A stretch of 64,000 nt of DNA. Source: Cyclobacterium amurskyense (GTDB taxonomy: Bacteria > Bacteroidota > Bacteroidia > Cytophagales > Cyclobacteriaceae). Each line of letters starts with the position of its first letter. Within the stretch, counting starts at the first letter, position 1. Location of the stretch: assembly GCF_001050135.1 (NCBI RefSeq), contig NZ_CP012040.1, forward strand, positions 2,205,001-2,269,000, given 5' to 3'. The notes beneath the pieces were generated by a model. The model did no database searches. It saw only the letters and a program-made list of their open reading frames with translations, and was not told the origin of the DNA. The translations under genes and the position numbers were made by a program. Shown here in pieces: positions 19,499 to 28,267 of the stretch.

Positions 19499-19549
19499 AG
19501 CGATTTCAGCACCTAATAGATTTTTTATTGCCTATTTCGGGTTTAATCA
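19495..19549 (+). repeat. Dispersed repeat family R1, partial copy
   Basis: TTGAAGCGATTTCAGCAC, TAATAGATT and TATTTCGGGTTTAATC match the reverse complement of 44499-44560 almost base for base. A third, internally deleted copy lies at 36961-37004. Confidence 0.8.
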
Positions 19550-19656
19550 AGCCAATCCTTTTCGAACGAATAATTTACCGTTCCATTTAGCTATTCATTT
19601 GGCTTTTTAGGAAGACTATAGTAACTTTTAGGAGTTGTAACCAAACCCATATAGCC

Positions 19657-20670
19657 TTGAGACTGAAACCCTTTAATACAATTGACCATTCAACAGCCAT
19701 TTATTTCGGCAGGCAACAAAGCCAATCGAAAAAAGGCCACGAGACGAATTGCATCAACCGCCGTGACTGCCTAGGGATCTTAGGTGGATCAATTGCAAGC
19801 CTTGCCCTGACTTCGAGGTCGCTGGCGGAGAAGACCTACAGCGATCTGCCGATCGTCGATACCCATCTGCACTGTTTTGCTGGCCCCGACAGCAATGAAT
19901 TTCCTTATCATCCCAACGGACCCTATCGACCTGATTCCGCTGCCGCCGTAGAACACCTGCTGAGCTGTATGGATGGAGCAGGGATAAAGTACGCAATCGT
20001 TGTCCATCCGGAACCGTACCAGGACGACCATCGCTACCTTGACCATTGTTTAGAAGTTGGTGGGGGCCGACTGAAGGGTACCTGCTTGTTTTTCGCTGAC
20101 CAGCCTGATTCTTTGGCTGCCATGCCATCATTTTTGAAGGACCGTGAAGGGAGTATTATTGCGTCCCGGGTTCATGCTTACGCTCCCGATCGGTTGCCTC
20201 CGTTTGGGAAACCGGAACTCCGTAAATGGTGGCGTAGTGTTGCTGATGCCGGCGTTGCTGTGCAGTTGCATTTCGAACCCCGCTATGCTCCAGGCTTTGA
20301 GCGTTACATTCAGGAATTCTCTGACACCACCGTGATCATCGATCATCTTGGGCGTCCGTTTCAAGGATCACCAGAGGAATATGCCAGGGTATTGCGCTGG
20401 GCTGACTATCCTAACACAGTAATGAAGCTAGCCTCGATCCCAAAAGCAGAGCACTATCCTCACCAGGATATCAGGCCGATCATCCGCCAATTGACCAATG
20501 CCTGGGGCGCAGAACGGATGATCTATGGCGGGGGCTTCAATACAGATGCGACACCAGACTCCTACCGCCGCTACCGTCAGGACTTGTTGGGGCACCTCTC
20601 GCACCTCTCCTCACAGGAGCAGACAGCAATACTCGGTGGTAATGCAGCACAACTTTTCGGCTGGAGCTAA
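19657..20670 (+). CDS. Amidohydrolase-2-family protein with twin-arginine-like leader; start unclear
   Basis: A metal-dependent amidohydrolase (TIM-barrel, Amidohydro_2 type). The HxH metal motif (IVDTHLHCF) lies near residues 66-73. VIIDHLGRPF near 227 and GAERMIYGGGFNTD near 290 fit the family; the last usually reads YGSD or GTD in relatives. NRRDCLGILGGSIASLAL ahead of the catalytic domain resembles a Tat leader. There is no ATG anywhere upstream of that leader: the only start in frame is TTG at 19657, so the 5' end may have been lost or replaced. The gene is clearly richer in G+C than its neighbours from about 19740 on, which suggests acquisition from another lineage. Confidence 0.8.
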   Translation: MRLKPFNTIDHSTAIYFGRQQSQSKKGHETNCINRRDCLGILGGSIASLALTSRSLAEKTYSDLPIVDTHLHCFAGPDSNEFPYHPNGPYRPDSAAAVEHLLSCMDGAGIKYAIVVHPEPYQDDHRYLDHCLEVGGGRLKGTCLFFADQPDSLAAMPSFLKDREGSIIASRVHAYAPDRLPPFGKPELRKWWRSVADAGVAVQLHFEPRYAPGFERYIQEFSDTTVIIDHLGRPFQGSPEEYARVLRWADYPNTVMKLASIPKAEHYPHQDIRPIIRQLTNAWGAERMIYGGGFNTDATPDSYRRYRQDLLGHLSHLSSQEQTAILGGNAAQLFGWS

Positions 20671-20704
20671 GCAAACCTATGGAATCTATTGGGAATATAA
20701 CAAA

Positions 20705-20736
20705 AGAAAGTTCCTTGGCTAACCAAGGAACTTTCT
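20705..20736. terminator. Bidirectional terminator between convergent genes
   Basis: A perfect 14-bp stem (AGAAAGTTCCTTGG / CCAAGGAACTTTCT) with a CTAA loop lies between the + strand amidohydrolase and the - strand hsp20 gene. The stem ends are A- and T-rich, which suits termination from both sides. Confidence 0.85.
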
Positions 20737-20763
20737 ATAATTTACTTCAGGACTTATTCCCGA

Positions 20764-21219
20764 TTAAGATACAGTGATTTGCTTCACTCTTTTGTCTTCT
20801 TCTTTTTTAGGAATGACCAATTTAAGGATTCCATCCTGGTACTGAGCGTTGATCTGATCCACATCTACCCTGTCTTCCTCAAGTAAGAAAGACCTTTCGA
20901 AGCTTTCGTAATGAAACTCGGTTCGTTTTACTTTATGGGTCTCATCTTTTTCCTCTGTTTCGGACTTTTTACTTGCAGAAATGATCAGGTGATTTTTTTC
21001 AAAGGAGATGTTAAAATCTTCTTTTTTCAATCCAGGAGCAGCTACTTCTAAAAGGAATTCATTGTCGTTTTCCTTAATGTTTACTGCTGGGCTGTTACCA
21101 TTGAATCGTTTCTCAGGATTTCCCAAAACAAAAGAGGAGGGTACATCAAATAATTGATCCAACCAATTGTTAAATTCAGGGACCTGTGGTTTTCTTCCGT
21201 TTGTTTTTATAAGTGTCAT
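20764..21219 (-). CDS. Hsp20 / alpha-crystallin-family small heat-shock protein
   Basis: A 151-aa ATP-independent holdase chaperone. Residues about 40-140 form the alpha-crystallin domain (PAVNIKENDNEFLLEVAAPG, then FEKNHLIISASKKSE). The conserved strand pattern YESFERSFLLEEDRVD and QYQDGILKLVIPKKE follows; its G-x-L element is replaced here by G-I-L, which is common. A short C-terminal tail (VKQITVS) carries an I-x-V-like anchor used in oligomer assembly. It starts at the ATG at 21219 after an A/T-rich leader and is monocistronic, ending at the bidirectional terminator. Confidence 0.94.
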   Translation of the reverse strand: MTLIKTNGRKPQVPEFNNWLDQLFDVPSSFVLGNPEKRFNGNSPAVNIKENDNEFLLEVAAPGLKKEDFNISFEKNHLIISASKKSETEEKDETHKVKRTEFHYESFERSFLLEEDRVDVDQINAQYQDGILKLVIPKKEEDKRVKQITVS

Positions 21220-21681
21220 GGCTATAAATGTTTTAATTTTTTAACTTCTTTTTATACCTATTAATCTTAATCAAAGTAAATGCCAATTGGAAAAATTGTT
21301 CAAAGCATTGATAAACAGGACAATACGTCATATTTATACATTTGATTAATGACATAATGGCTTGTTTTCTTAGTTGAGTGTGACGATGTGGCAGGATACT
21401 GTAATAGGAGTCCTTTCCTTTTGAAGGCAGTAAAGATTTATAGAACTTAGTAGTGGGCTTTGTTACCTTTTCAAAGGAGTAGATAGCGAATTATGGCTTG
21501 ATTAAAAATTCATTGATGCTGTAAGGTTTAGAAATGAACCTTAGCAATAAGAATCTTTAGGATTTGATTTCTTATTTAATGGAGTGATAGGAGGTAAATG
21601 ACAGACAGCGTTGAGTGTTTAGTCCATTATCCATTATTATACCTAGTTGGGCTGTTCTTTAAAATGTTAAGTAAATAAATC
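21220..21681. other. Spacer upstream of hsp20
   Basis: The first 100 bases are the A/T-rich leader of hsp20 on the - strand. The rest shows no open frame, hairpin or repeat that I can support. Confidence 0.5.
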
Positions 21682-21861
21682 ATGAAAAATTTATTATATA
21701 CCTTAATAATTTCTGCAATAGGAGTAATTGTTTTTTCCGCTTTAAAAATCCTATCCGACCATTATTTGTATGGTTGGGGAATTTTCATTTTTGGTTTGAT
21801 TTTTGTTTTTACATTGACCTATTGGTTCCTTCTGCTAAATAGAAATAAACAACAAAGCTAG
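21682..21861 (+). CDS. Small two-helix membrane protein (59 aa)
   Basis: An ATG-initiated frame of 59 codons ending in TAG. Two hydrophobic helices are visible: LLYTLIISAIGVIVFSALKI (residues 4-23) and GIFIFGLIFVFTLTYWFLLL (about 33-52). A polar NRNKQQS tail follows. The even hydrophobic pattern and clean start make a real small membrane protein likely, but I know no family and there is no partner gene nearby. Confidence 0.5.
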   Translation: MKNLLYTLIISAIGVIVFSALKILSDHYLYGWGIFIFGLIFVFTLTYWFLLLNRNKQQS

Positions 21862-22084
21862 CCGAAAGTTGACTGTGTGCTGTTGTTAGTTTCTTTTCAA
21901 AAGTTCATTGGGATACCTCTTGGCTTGGTGAGCAGGAAATTTCGAGAAATAGGATAGTATAAAATTTTGTTGAATCAATAAGGCTTGAGCTCACTTGGAA
22001 CTGAATTTTCATTATTCTCCATCATTTTTAAAAACTTTTGTGATGGAAGAAAATTTTTGGTTTAATCTATCTACCAAACGTATA

Positions 22085-22489
22085 CTAATTCTTAGCTGGT
22101 ATAATTGAAAATTGCTCAATTCCTTTCCTGTCAATAAATAGCCTTATTATTCCATTATCATTTTTATATGGGACATTTATGGTTTTATCATTATTTGTTA
22201 AGGCAATAAATTTATTCTCCATTTCATATTGATAAATGGAATCTCCAAAGAATTCCATACCAAACCTGGGATCAATATTAACAGTTGAATTGTCCTTTGA
22301 AAAAATAAATGTGCTGTTAGGACTAGTAATAATAGGCAATATATCTTTTCGTGAAATTGAATCTTTTGCAAACTCGGGGGTCATTGTAAAATCAACGATA
22401 GAATATTCACCTTCTATCGAAAATTCTTTGTCATAAGGATTACATGAAAATACAAGAAAGGAGATTAGAATAAGTAATGTTGTCTTCAT
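22085..22489 (-). CDS. Hypothetical lipoprotein (134 aa)
   Basis: A short exported protein with a lipobox at Cys16 (LISFLVFSCNPYDKE). The mature part alternates strands (FSIEGEYSIVDFTMTPEFA, STFIFSKDNSTVNIDPRFG, KFIALTNNDKTINVPYKND, GIIRLFIDRKGIEQFSIIP). This is the pattern of small lipocalin-like lipoproteins in Bacteroidota. No function can be assigned. It is monocistronic on the - strand, with spacers on both sides. Confidence 0.7.
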   Translation of the reverse strand: MKTTLLILISFLVFSCNPYDKEFSIEGEYSIVDFTMTPEFAKDSISRKDILPIITSPNSTFIFSKDNSTVNIDPRFGMEFFGDSIYQYEMENKFIALTNNDKTINVPYKNDNGIIRLFIDRKGIEQFSIIPAKN

Positions 22490-22724
22490 TTTGATTCTCT
22501 ATTAAAGTTAGGTATTAATTCAACCTAAATTAGGAGTGGTTTTAATGGTGCACGGCGACTGTTATAATCAAACATTAAATGAATTTTAAAAAATGCCTAT
22601 TTTCACACTATTCCGTTCTACTATATTATTAAATACTAAAATAAAGGTTTAGTAATAGGAATCAAATAGAAATAAGACAATTAATCCTATTTTGAAGAAA
22701 TTTCTAATAAAGGTCGATATTTTG

Positions 22725-22762
22725 GCGGTATTATTACCTTTTATTTGCAGCAATACCCACGG
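22725..22762 (+). repeat. Dispersed repeat R2, copy 1
   Basis: ATTTTGGCGGTATT followed by a T-rich run and GCARCAAT matches the reverse complement of 26030-26066. The core of 14 bases is identical and the flanks are diverged. The two copies face each other around the GH109-like and amidohydrolase genes. Confidence 0.55.
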
Positions 22763-22827
22763 AATCAGGTTATACTAATTTTTAACTTGAGGCAGACAGC
22801 TTTGGCTAAATAAGTTCTTTGCCGAGT

Positions 22828-23004
22828 TTATCTTGTATCAAAGGCATTAAAATAACTATCCTTCACGGGGCGATTTCCTATATCAAAATTAGAAGAGTTA
22901 AACCGTTCTTCTTTGATATGCGGGTCAAGAATATTACCAATATTTTGTAAAAGCATAAAGACTTCTGTTTCTATGGTAATTGTCTTTCCAAATTTTCTGA
23001 TTGC
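22828..23004 (-). pseudogene. Unidentified gene fragment (C-terminal end)
   Basis: About 58 codons open on the - strand between two in-frame stops, with no good start. It includes ETEVFMLLQNIGNILDPHIK and RFNSSNFDIGNRPVKDSYF and looks like real protein. I do not recognise a family. It is probably a remnant of a decayed gene. Confidence 0.3.
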
Positions 23005-23191
23005 TCATATTATAATTTTATCTAACTGATAGAGATACTTCGCCGCTGTCTTTCGACTTACCTTAGTATCCTCCATTACGAAGTAAATTTTGTGTTAAGG
23101 CAACGAAACAAGTAATTCAATAAACCTTGACTCTAGATTTTTAGTAGTTCAATTCTTATTCGCAGTTGGTGGGCATTCATAAATTCCTTAA

Positions 23192-24511
23192 TTAAGAATA
23201 AAGCTTTGCCCTGGTTTCCCATTTTCCCTTGGTAAAATCCGGGAAATCTATTGGCCTGCTTTTGTCGGCTACTGAAGCGCCGGTAAGGGGGATTATGGCC
23301 GCACTGGTTACTGAATCGTACACATCCCAGTCTGGTTGTTTGTTTTCTTGCAGGGCAAGGATCAATCGGTGCCAGTTGATGGGGGTTTGGGTTATGCCAC
23401 CACTGCCATGTCCGCGAATGGCGCCTCCCTTTCTTTCCGGTGGGGCATAGTTTTTCATGATATCATGGGCATATTCTTCCAAATAAGGTGCTGCAGGTTC
23501 CCACTGATGTGCTTCCGGACTTCTTCCTTCAATATAAATGCGCTGGTTTTCCCTTTCCTTTAAATAAATCCCTTTGGTACCTTGAAGTCGGAAACTTTCC
23601 CTGGGGTGGGGGGTATGGGTATCATGGTTGAGGGTGATCATTTTACCTTTGATAGTACGGATAAGTGAAGCGTTATAATCGCCCAGGGCCATTTTTTTAG
23701 TGGCATAAGGGTGCTTTTCTCCATATTGGGCTTTGGCGTATTCATTGAGCATGCCCGATTTGGTGCTCATGGAAACAAGGTAATCAAATCGGTCCCCATG
23801 GTTGATGTCAAGCAAGGGCATTATGTTTCTCATGGGGTGGTCAGGGTAGAGGTTGCCGTTCTTGTCTATGGCGGGCTGTAACCTCCAGGGTTCTTCTTCG
23901 GGGTTGAATTTCACCATTCTCAGGTCATGGATATAGCCACTTTCTGCATGGAGAATGTCTCCTAAAAGTCCTTTTCGCACCATGTTCAGCATGGTCAAGT
24001 CTCCAAAACCGCCCAATACAATGCTGGCCCACTTCCCCGTTTTTTCAAAAGTTTCTACCAATTCCCAAGCTTCTTCCAAGGTCTGGGCTAGGGGTACTTC
24101 GCAGGCTGCATGTTTCCCATTTTTCATGGCCGCCAGGCAAATGGGCGCATGGGTATCCCAAGGGGTCGCACAGATTACCGCATCCAACTCTTCTTCTTCA
24201 CACATCCTGATAAAATCTGTCGGCCCTTTGTCATAAAGCTTTGGGCTCGCTTGACCGGATTCCTCAATCCATCGCTTGGCCCGGTAAAGGTTTTCGGGAT
24301 CAATGTCACAAATGGCAGGGATTTCTACCCCGGTAATTCCCAGTGCGGTGTCAAGATGGTAAGAGCCTCGACCTCCTATACCGACAAAGCCGAGTCTTAG
24401 GTTTTTTTTGAAGCCCCTTGCCAAGGAAGGGTTGGATAGCAAACCTGCTGATAGGCCTCCGAGGGCCAGGGTGGATAGTTTTAGAAAATTTCTGCGGTCC
24501 AGATAATTCAT
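23192..24511 (-). CDS. GH109-like Gfo/Idh/MocA-family protein, Tat-exported
   Basis: A 439-aa protein with a twin-arginine leader (DRRNFLKLSTLALGGLSAG) and a Rossmann turn (FVGIGGRGS near residue 45). Several segments fit GH109 (NAD-dependent alpha-N-acetylgalactosaminidase) better than ordinary dehydrogenases. These are CEVPLA instead of EKP, LNMVRKGLLGDILHAESGY, INHGDRFDYLVSMST, THTPHPRESFRLQGTKGIY, and GHGSGGITQTPINWHRL with DVYDSVTSAAIIPL near the end. The Tyr that I recall after the EVP motif in GH109 enzymes appears to be Phe here (VLGGFGD), so activity or specificity may differ. It lies 22 bases downstream of the lipoprotein amidohydrolase and probably forms an operon with it. Confidence 0.82.
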   Translation of the reverse strand: MNYLDRRNFLKLSTLALGGLSAGLLSNPSLARGFKKNLRLGFVGIGGRGSYHLDTALGITGVEIPAICDIDPENLYRAKRWIEESGQASPKLYDKGPTDFIRMCEEEELDAVICATPWDTHAPICLAAMKNGKHAACEVPLAQTLEEAWELVETFEKTGKWASIVLGGFGDLTMLNMVRKGLLGDILHAESGYIHDLRMVKFNPEEEPWRLQPAIDKNGNLYPDHPMRNIMPLLDINHGDRFDYLVSMSTKSGMLNEYAKAQYGEKHPYATKKMALGDYNASLIRTIKGKMITLNHDTHTPHPRESFRLQGTKGIYLKERENQRIYIEGRSPEAHQWEPAAPYLEEYAHDIMKNYAPPERKGGAIRGHGSGGITQTPINWHRLILALQENKQPDWDVYDSVTSAAIIPLTGASVADKSRPIDFPDFTKGKWETRAKLYS

Positions 24512-24533
24512 AGTATTTTTAATTTTTTAAAGT

Positions 24534-25694
24534 TTAAAAACTAACGGAGGAGTCCGGGTACCATTTTTCAGCATTGAACCTGTAAATTTTATCTACAACT
24601 GCTTTAGGCAGCTTCAGGCCTTTGAAGGTACCATCGACTTTTGGCACATTCATTTCATCGTCTCCAGTGAAAAATTGCCAATGCCTTAACCAAACCTCAT
24701 GGGCATGGGCTGCAATCTCATCCGATTCGGTCAAACCTTTGGCCTGTATATCGGATGCTCCGGTTCTCAAATCCGTTCCATAAATTAGTCTGTCTTGGTA
24801 TTTGATAAAGAAGTCATGTACCTCTTGCCAATTGCTGATGGCCTGGTATTGTAGGTGGGAAATTCTCTCGGCCATGTCCACCGCCATATTGGGGAATTGG
24901 TCCAGCCTTTTTGCCAGCTCCTTGACATCGTATTCTAAACTTCCCAAATGCGCCCCAACGAATCTCAAGTCAGGGTTATTGGCCAACATCTCATCTCGTG
25001 CTCCAACCTGGTCCTCGTAGGAAGGGAAGTCCGGGAAATTGTACATGTGGTACTTGGGGTTTTCACTAAAATAATCCTTGTCTCCCTGTACGGTCATTTC
25101 TTCCAATGGCAACCAGGTATTTTTGGGTTCGCCAAGATGGCCCAATAAGGTAATGTCTTTCTCCTTTAAGAGCTTAAAGATGGGCTCAAACTTCTTGTCA
25201 TTGATGGTCACCAATTCACCACTTTCATTTTTCAATTCCATGCCTATGTTTTTCCAAACTTTTACCGCAATGGCCCCATGGGCAATGGATTTTTCCAAAT
25301 AGGCCAGGGTCTTGCTTTCCCAATCTTTATCATTGAATCCATCCAGAGAAAATGTTGTGGCATAGGAAACGATATCAGGATAATCGCGGACCATTTTTAA
25401 AGCGAAATTTTCCTGCTCTTCTGGTGTCCTGTTCGGTGAGGTATATACACTTACGGTCAACATACCGAAGTTATCTTTGGCTGCCTGCTTTATGAAAAGG
25501 GTGTCGAATTGGCTGCGAAAGTGTACATGGGTATCAAACTTCTTTACCTTCCCAAAATCTTCCATGGTATAGTAAGTATCTTGTGTTTGCTCAGCCATTT
25601 TTTCTTGGTTTTGTGGAGATCCACAGAAAGTGAAAAGTGCCATCATTGATAAGGAAAAAATAAATGTCTTGGCTCCTGTGATAATTTTTTTCAT
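24534..25694 (-). CDS. Amidohydrolase-family lipoprotein
   Basis: An exported TIM-barrel amidohydrolase of about 386 aa. The frame is open from 25754, but the ATG at 25694 (MKKIITGAKTFIFSLSMMAL) gives a lipoprotein signal with the Cys in FTFCGSP, so I choose it. Metal-site candidates are VKKFDTHVHF near residue 52, the Lys in AIAVKVWKN near 130, ITLLGHLGEP near 176, RFVGAHLGS near 245 and the Asp in YGTDLR near 305. The layout matches Amidohydro_2 proteins. Substrate unknown. It is transcribed ahead of the GH109-like gene, so both may process one exported substrate. Confidence 0.83.
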   Translation of the reverse strand: MKKIITGAKTFIFSLSMMALFTFCGSPQNQEKMAEQTQDTYYTMEDFGKVKKFDTHVHFRSQFDTLFIKQAAKDNFGMLTVSVYTSPNRTPEEQENFALKMVRDYPDIVSYATTFSLDGFNDKDWESKTLAYLEKSIAHGAIAVKVWKNIGMELKNESGELVTINDKKFEPIFKLLKEKDITLLGHLGEPKNTWLPLEEMTVQGDKDYFSENPKYHMYNFPDFPSYEDQVGARDEMLANNPDLRFVGAHLGSLEYDVKELAKRLDQFPNMAVDMAERISHLQYQAISNWQEVHDFFIKYQDRLIYGTDLRTGASDIQAKGLTESDEIAAHAHEVWLRHWQFFTGDDEMNVPKVDGTFKGLKLPKAVVDKIYRFNAEKWYPDSSVSF

Positions 25695-26029
25695 GGTTTT
25701 GGCTGTGTGGTTTGTGGTATAAAATGAATGTTTTGAAGCATAAGCTTTGATCATAGATAATTCTAATATCTGTGCATTGGATTCATAGCTTATCTTTCAA
25801 TGCTTTAATTTAGCCAAAGGAATTATTAATAGTAGAATTTTTTTAATGTTTTTATCTATTGATGACAAATCAAACAGTAGATTAGATATATCATTTTGAA
25901 GAATAAGGGTTTTCAAGCGTGAAATTTATTTATCAGGGACAGCGAGCTTATTTGTAATAAAGATTAATCATGGATAGAGATGGGGGATGCGGTTTTAGGT
26001 AGCTAGTATTGGTTGTGATTTTGTCAGCA

Positions 26030-26066
26030 TTGTTGTGAAAAAAAAGCAACAATACCGCCAAAATCT
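26030..26066 (-). repeat. Dispersed repeat R2, copy 2 (inverted)
   Basis: AACAATACCGCCAAAAT on the + strand is the inverse of the repeat core at 22725-22762. It lies upstream of the amidohydrolase gene on the - strand. Confidence 0.55.
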
Positions 26067-26372
26067 GTTGGTATTCAATTAGCTATCCACGGGTTATCAC
26101 CCGTGTCTACAAAAATGTCACCCCTGCCGGGGTTCTCCGTTATAATAATATTTAGCAGTCAGTTATATCGATTTCGATTTTTACCGATAGATGAAATTTA
26201 TTTGGCCTGGCGTTTTAATGTCACCAAAAAAGCTTCAAATTTATTTTGCCACAAATTTCTCTTGGTAAGGGAGGAGGACCTGTCCCGACAGGGGAGGGAG
26301 GGATTTATTATGCAACACCCCAATTTGAATGTCCCATTATATCAACCTGATATTTCAGCATGTTTGCGTTAG

Positions 26373-26406
26373 AAATCCCCCTTTTTCCCCTTAGAAGGGG
26401 GGTTTT
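26373..26406. terminator. Hairpin downstream of the TRAP operon
   Basis: AATCCCCCTT pairs with AAGGGGGGTT (one U-G pair) around TTTCCCCTTAG. It sits 130 bases past the end of dctM and belongs to the CCCCCTTT hairpin family seen elsewhere in the window. Confidence 0.6.
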
Positions 26407-26534
26407 GCTATTTTCCAAATTGACGAGTGCGTTACTGGCTTTAAATTAAGTCAGCCGGTTTCAATGTCATCAATTCAGCAATAAGTTCTCATTTCCGCAA
26501 ACCTCCTTGATTGGAAGTAAATAACTAATCAGAC

Positions 26535-27809
26535 TTAATCGTAAAACAAGCCAGGTAACCATAGGCTTATTTCAGGGATATAGGTGATCAATAGGAGTAC
26601 AAAAATACTCACCATCAGATAGGGCAAGCCTGCTACCGCTATTTTTTCAAGGGATATGCCACCTATGCTGGAAGCCACAAACAAACAAACCCCAACCGGA
26701 GGAGTGGTCAGGCCTATGACCAGATTAAAAACCATGATGATGGCAAACTGCACAGGGTCTACTCCCACATTTACTGCTACTCCTAATAAAACGGGGAACA
26801 GGATAAGCAAGGCGGCAATGGTTTCCATAAAGGCACCTACAAACAGCAGGAGAAGATTGATCAATAAGAGTAACATGATCTTGTTGTTGGTCAACTCCAG
26901 CAAGCTATTGGCTATCAACTGGGGCAATTCTTCCACGGTCATGATCCAGGCAAAGAGGTTGGCGAAGCCTACCAGAACCATCAAAGCAGCTGTTGTTTTT
27001 GCCGATTGAAGCAATATGGCAGGGATCATTTTAATCTTTAACTCTTTGTAAACCCAAAGTCCAATAGCGATGGCATAAATTACCGCCACAATAGATGCTT
27101 CAGTTGGGGTAAATACCCCGCCGATGATGCCAAAAAGGATAAGCACCGTCATCATAATGGCCCAAAAGGCCTGAAAAAAGCTTTTAAATATAAAGCCAAG
27201 TGATTTTCGCTCTCTTTTGGGGTACTTTCTTTTTACGGAGATAAGGTAAGTAATCAGCATAAAACCTACCCCCAATAGCAAACCAGGAACAATTCCAGCC
27301 ACAAATAGCTTCCCAACGGAAAGCCCGGTAAGTGTGGCAGCAATAATCATGGGCAAACTCGGAGGAATAACCGGACCTATGGTGGAGGATGAAGCAGTAA
27401 CGGCACAGGCAAAAGGAACATCATAGCCTTCTTTTTTCATGGCGGGGATCATTACGGAACCAATACTGGCGGTATCGGCAATGGCCGTACCGGATATGCC
27501 TCCAAATAACATGGATGCACCCACATTGGCCAATCCCAGCCCTCCCCGAATATGTCCCAATAGGGCATTGCAAAAATTGATAATCCTGCTGGTGATGCCA
27601 CTGGCATTCATGAGGTTTCCCGCCAAAATAAACCCGGGAATGGACAGCAATACAAATACATCAATGCCCGCATACATTTTTTGCGGGATCACCATTAGGG
27701 GGATGTCACTGAACAGCAAATAGGTAAATGCAGAAATGCCTAAGGCAAAGGCGATCGGAAAGCCTATGGCCAAGAGAACCAAAAAGACAATGAATAAAAG
27801 TGCAGTCAT
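26535..27809 (-). CDS. dctM: TRAP transporter large permease subunit (DctM family)
   Basis: The 424-aa, about 12-helix inner-membrane subunit that forms the sodium-coupled transport path of a TRAP transporter. Family landmarks are the opening LLFIVFLVLLAIGFPIAFAL, the conserved LLSIPGFILAGNLMNASGI near 55, LFGGISGTAIADTASIGSVM near 105, ASSSTIGPVIPPSLPMIIAA near 135 and GLTTPPVGVCLFVASSIGGI near 370. It starts 4 bases inside the end of the small-permease gene, as is normal for this operon. The solute is not evident; TRAP systems carry C4-dicarboxylates, uronates, sialic acid and similar acids. Confidence 0.95.
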   Translation of the reverse strand: MTALLFIVFLVLLAIGFPIAFALGISAFTYLLFSDIPLMVIPQKMYAGIDVFVLLSIPGFILAGNLMNASGITSRIINFCNALLGHIRGGLGLANVGASMLFGGISGTAIADTASIGSVMIPAMKKEGYDVPFACAVTASSSTIGPVIPPSLPMIIAATLTGLSVGKLFVAGIVPGLLLGVGFMLITYLISVKRKYPKRERKSLGFIFKSFFQAFWAIMMTVLILFGIIGGVFTPTEASIVAVIYAIAIGLWVYKELKIKMIPAILLQSAKTTAALMVLVGFANLFAWIMTVEELPQLIANSLLELTNNKIMLLLLINLLLLFVGAFMETIAALLILFPVLLGVAVNVGVDPVQFAIIMVFNLVIGLTTPPVGVCLFVASSIGGISLEKIAVAGLPYLMVSIFVLLLITYIPEISLWLPGLFYD

Positions 27810-28267
27810 CTATTTTTTTCAATTAATTTCAAGGTACTGTAAAAGGCTACGGATAGTCCCATAATGGCCATGGCACCATACATAAATGCCATGTTAAGGT
27901 TCATGGAAGGTGATCTTTGTATGCTTACGATCTCCATTAATGGCAGGCTTACTACAAATTGGGTAAACATCAAGCCAATGATGCAGACCAAAATAATGTT
28001 CTCCAAGAAGGACTTGTACTTGGGCGAAAGACGGTCCAGTAAAAAATTTACGCTTACATATCCGTTGTCTTTTACCGCAAGGGCTGCTCCCATACTGACC
28101 AGGTAAATAAAACAGAAACGGGCCAATTCCTCTGTCCAATTGGGAGACCAGGGTAAAGCATATCTGGCAATGATCTGCAACAAAACCACTGCAATCATTA
28201 ATATAAAACTCAGGTTAACCAGAAAACCCAGTACTTTATCAAGGGTAGGGAAGGGAGATTTTGTCAT
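27806..28267 (-). CDS. dctQ: TRAP transporter small permease subunit (DctQ family)
   Basis: A 153-aa four-helix membrane protein that docks on the large subunit. The helices are visible at about 10-30 (VNLSFILMIAVVLLQIIARY), 45-65 (FCFIYLVSMGAALAVK), 85-105 and 125-145. The W-x-E-E-L-A-R motif (NWTEELARFCF) is characteristic of DctQ. It overlaps both the binding-protein gene upstream and dctM downstream by 4 bases, so the three are translationally coupled. Confidence 0.94.
   Translation of the reverse strand: MTKSPFPTLDKVLGFLVNLSFILMIAVVLLQIIARYALPWSPNWTEELARFCFIYLVSMGAALAVKDNGYVSVNFLLDRLSPKYKSFLENIILVCIIGLMFTQFVVSLPLMEIVSIQRSPSMNLNMAFMYGAMAIMGLSVAFYSTLKLIEKNR

Larger units (their letters stand above)
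18992..19656. other. Spacer with a long hairpin, a gene fragment and a dispersed repeat
   Basis: No intact gene. It holds the 21-bp-stem hairpin at 19211-19257, a 65-codon fragment at 19301-19498 and a copy of a dispersed repeat at 19495-19549. A possible ribosome site TAGGAG lies at 19629-19634, ahead of the next gene. Confidence 0.6.
22490..23191. other. Spacer with a gene fragment and a dispersed repeat
   Basis: No intact gene. It contains a repeat-like segment at 22725-22762 that recurs inverted near 26030, and a - strand open fragment at 22828-23004. The remainder is A/T-rich without recognisable structure. Confidence 0.5.
25695..26534. other. Spacer with repeats between amidohydrolase and TRAP genes
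   Basis: No supported gene. It carries repeat copy R2 inverted at 26030-26066 and small GC-rich palindromic text at 26090-26140 (CCACGGGTTATCACCCGTG, then ACCCCTGCCGGGGT). Similar CCACGGGT / ACCCGTGG text lies at 62908-62930. The terminator-like hairpin at 26373-26406 is also here. The frame at 26103-26372 lies across this repeat text and is not convincing. Confidence 0.55.

Noticed and set aside
26103..26372. 89-codon frame in the spacer before dctM
   Set aside because: It runs across GC-rich palindromic repeat text and shows no protein family features.
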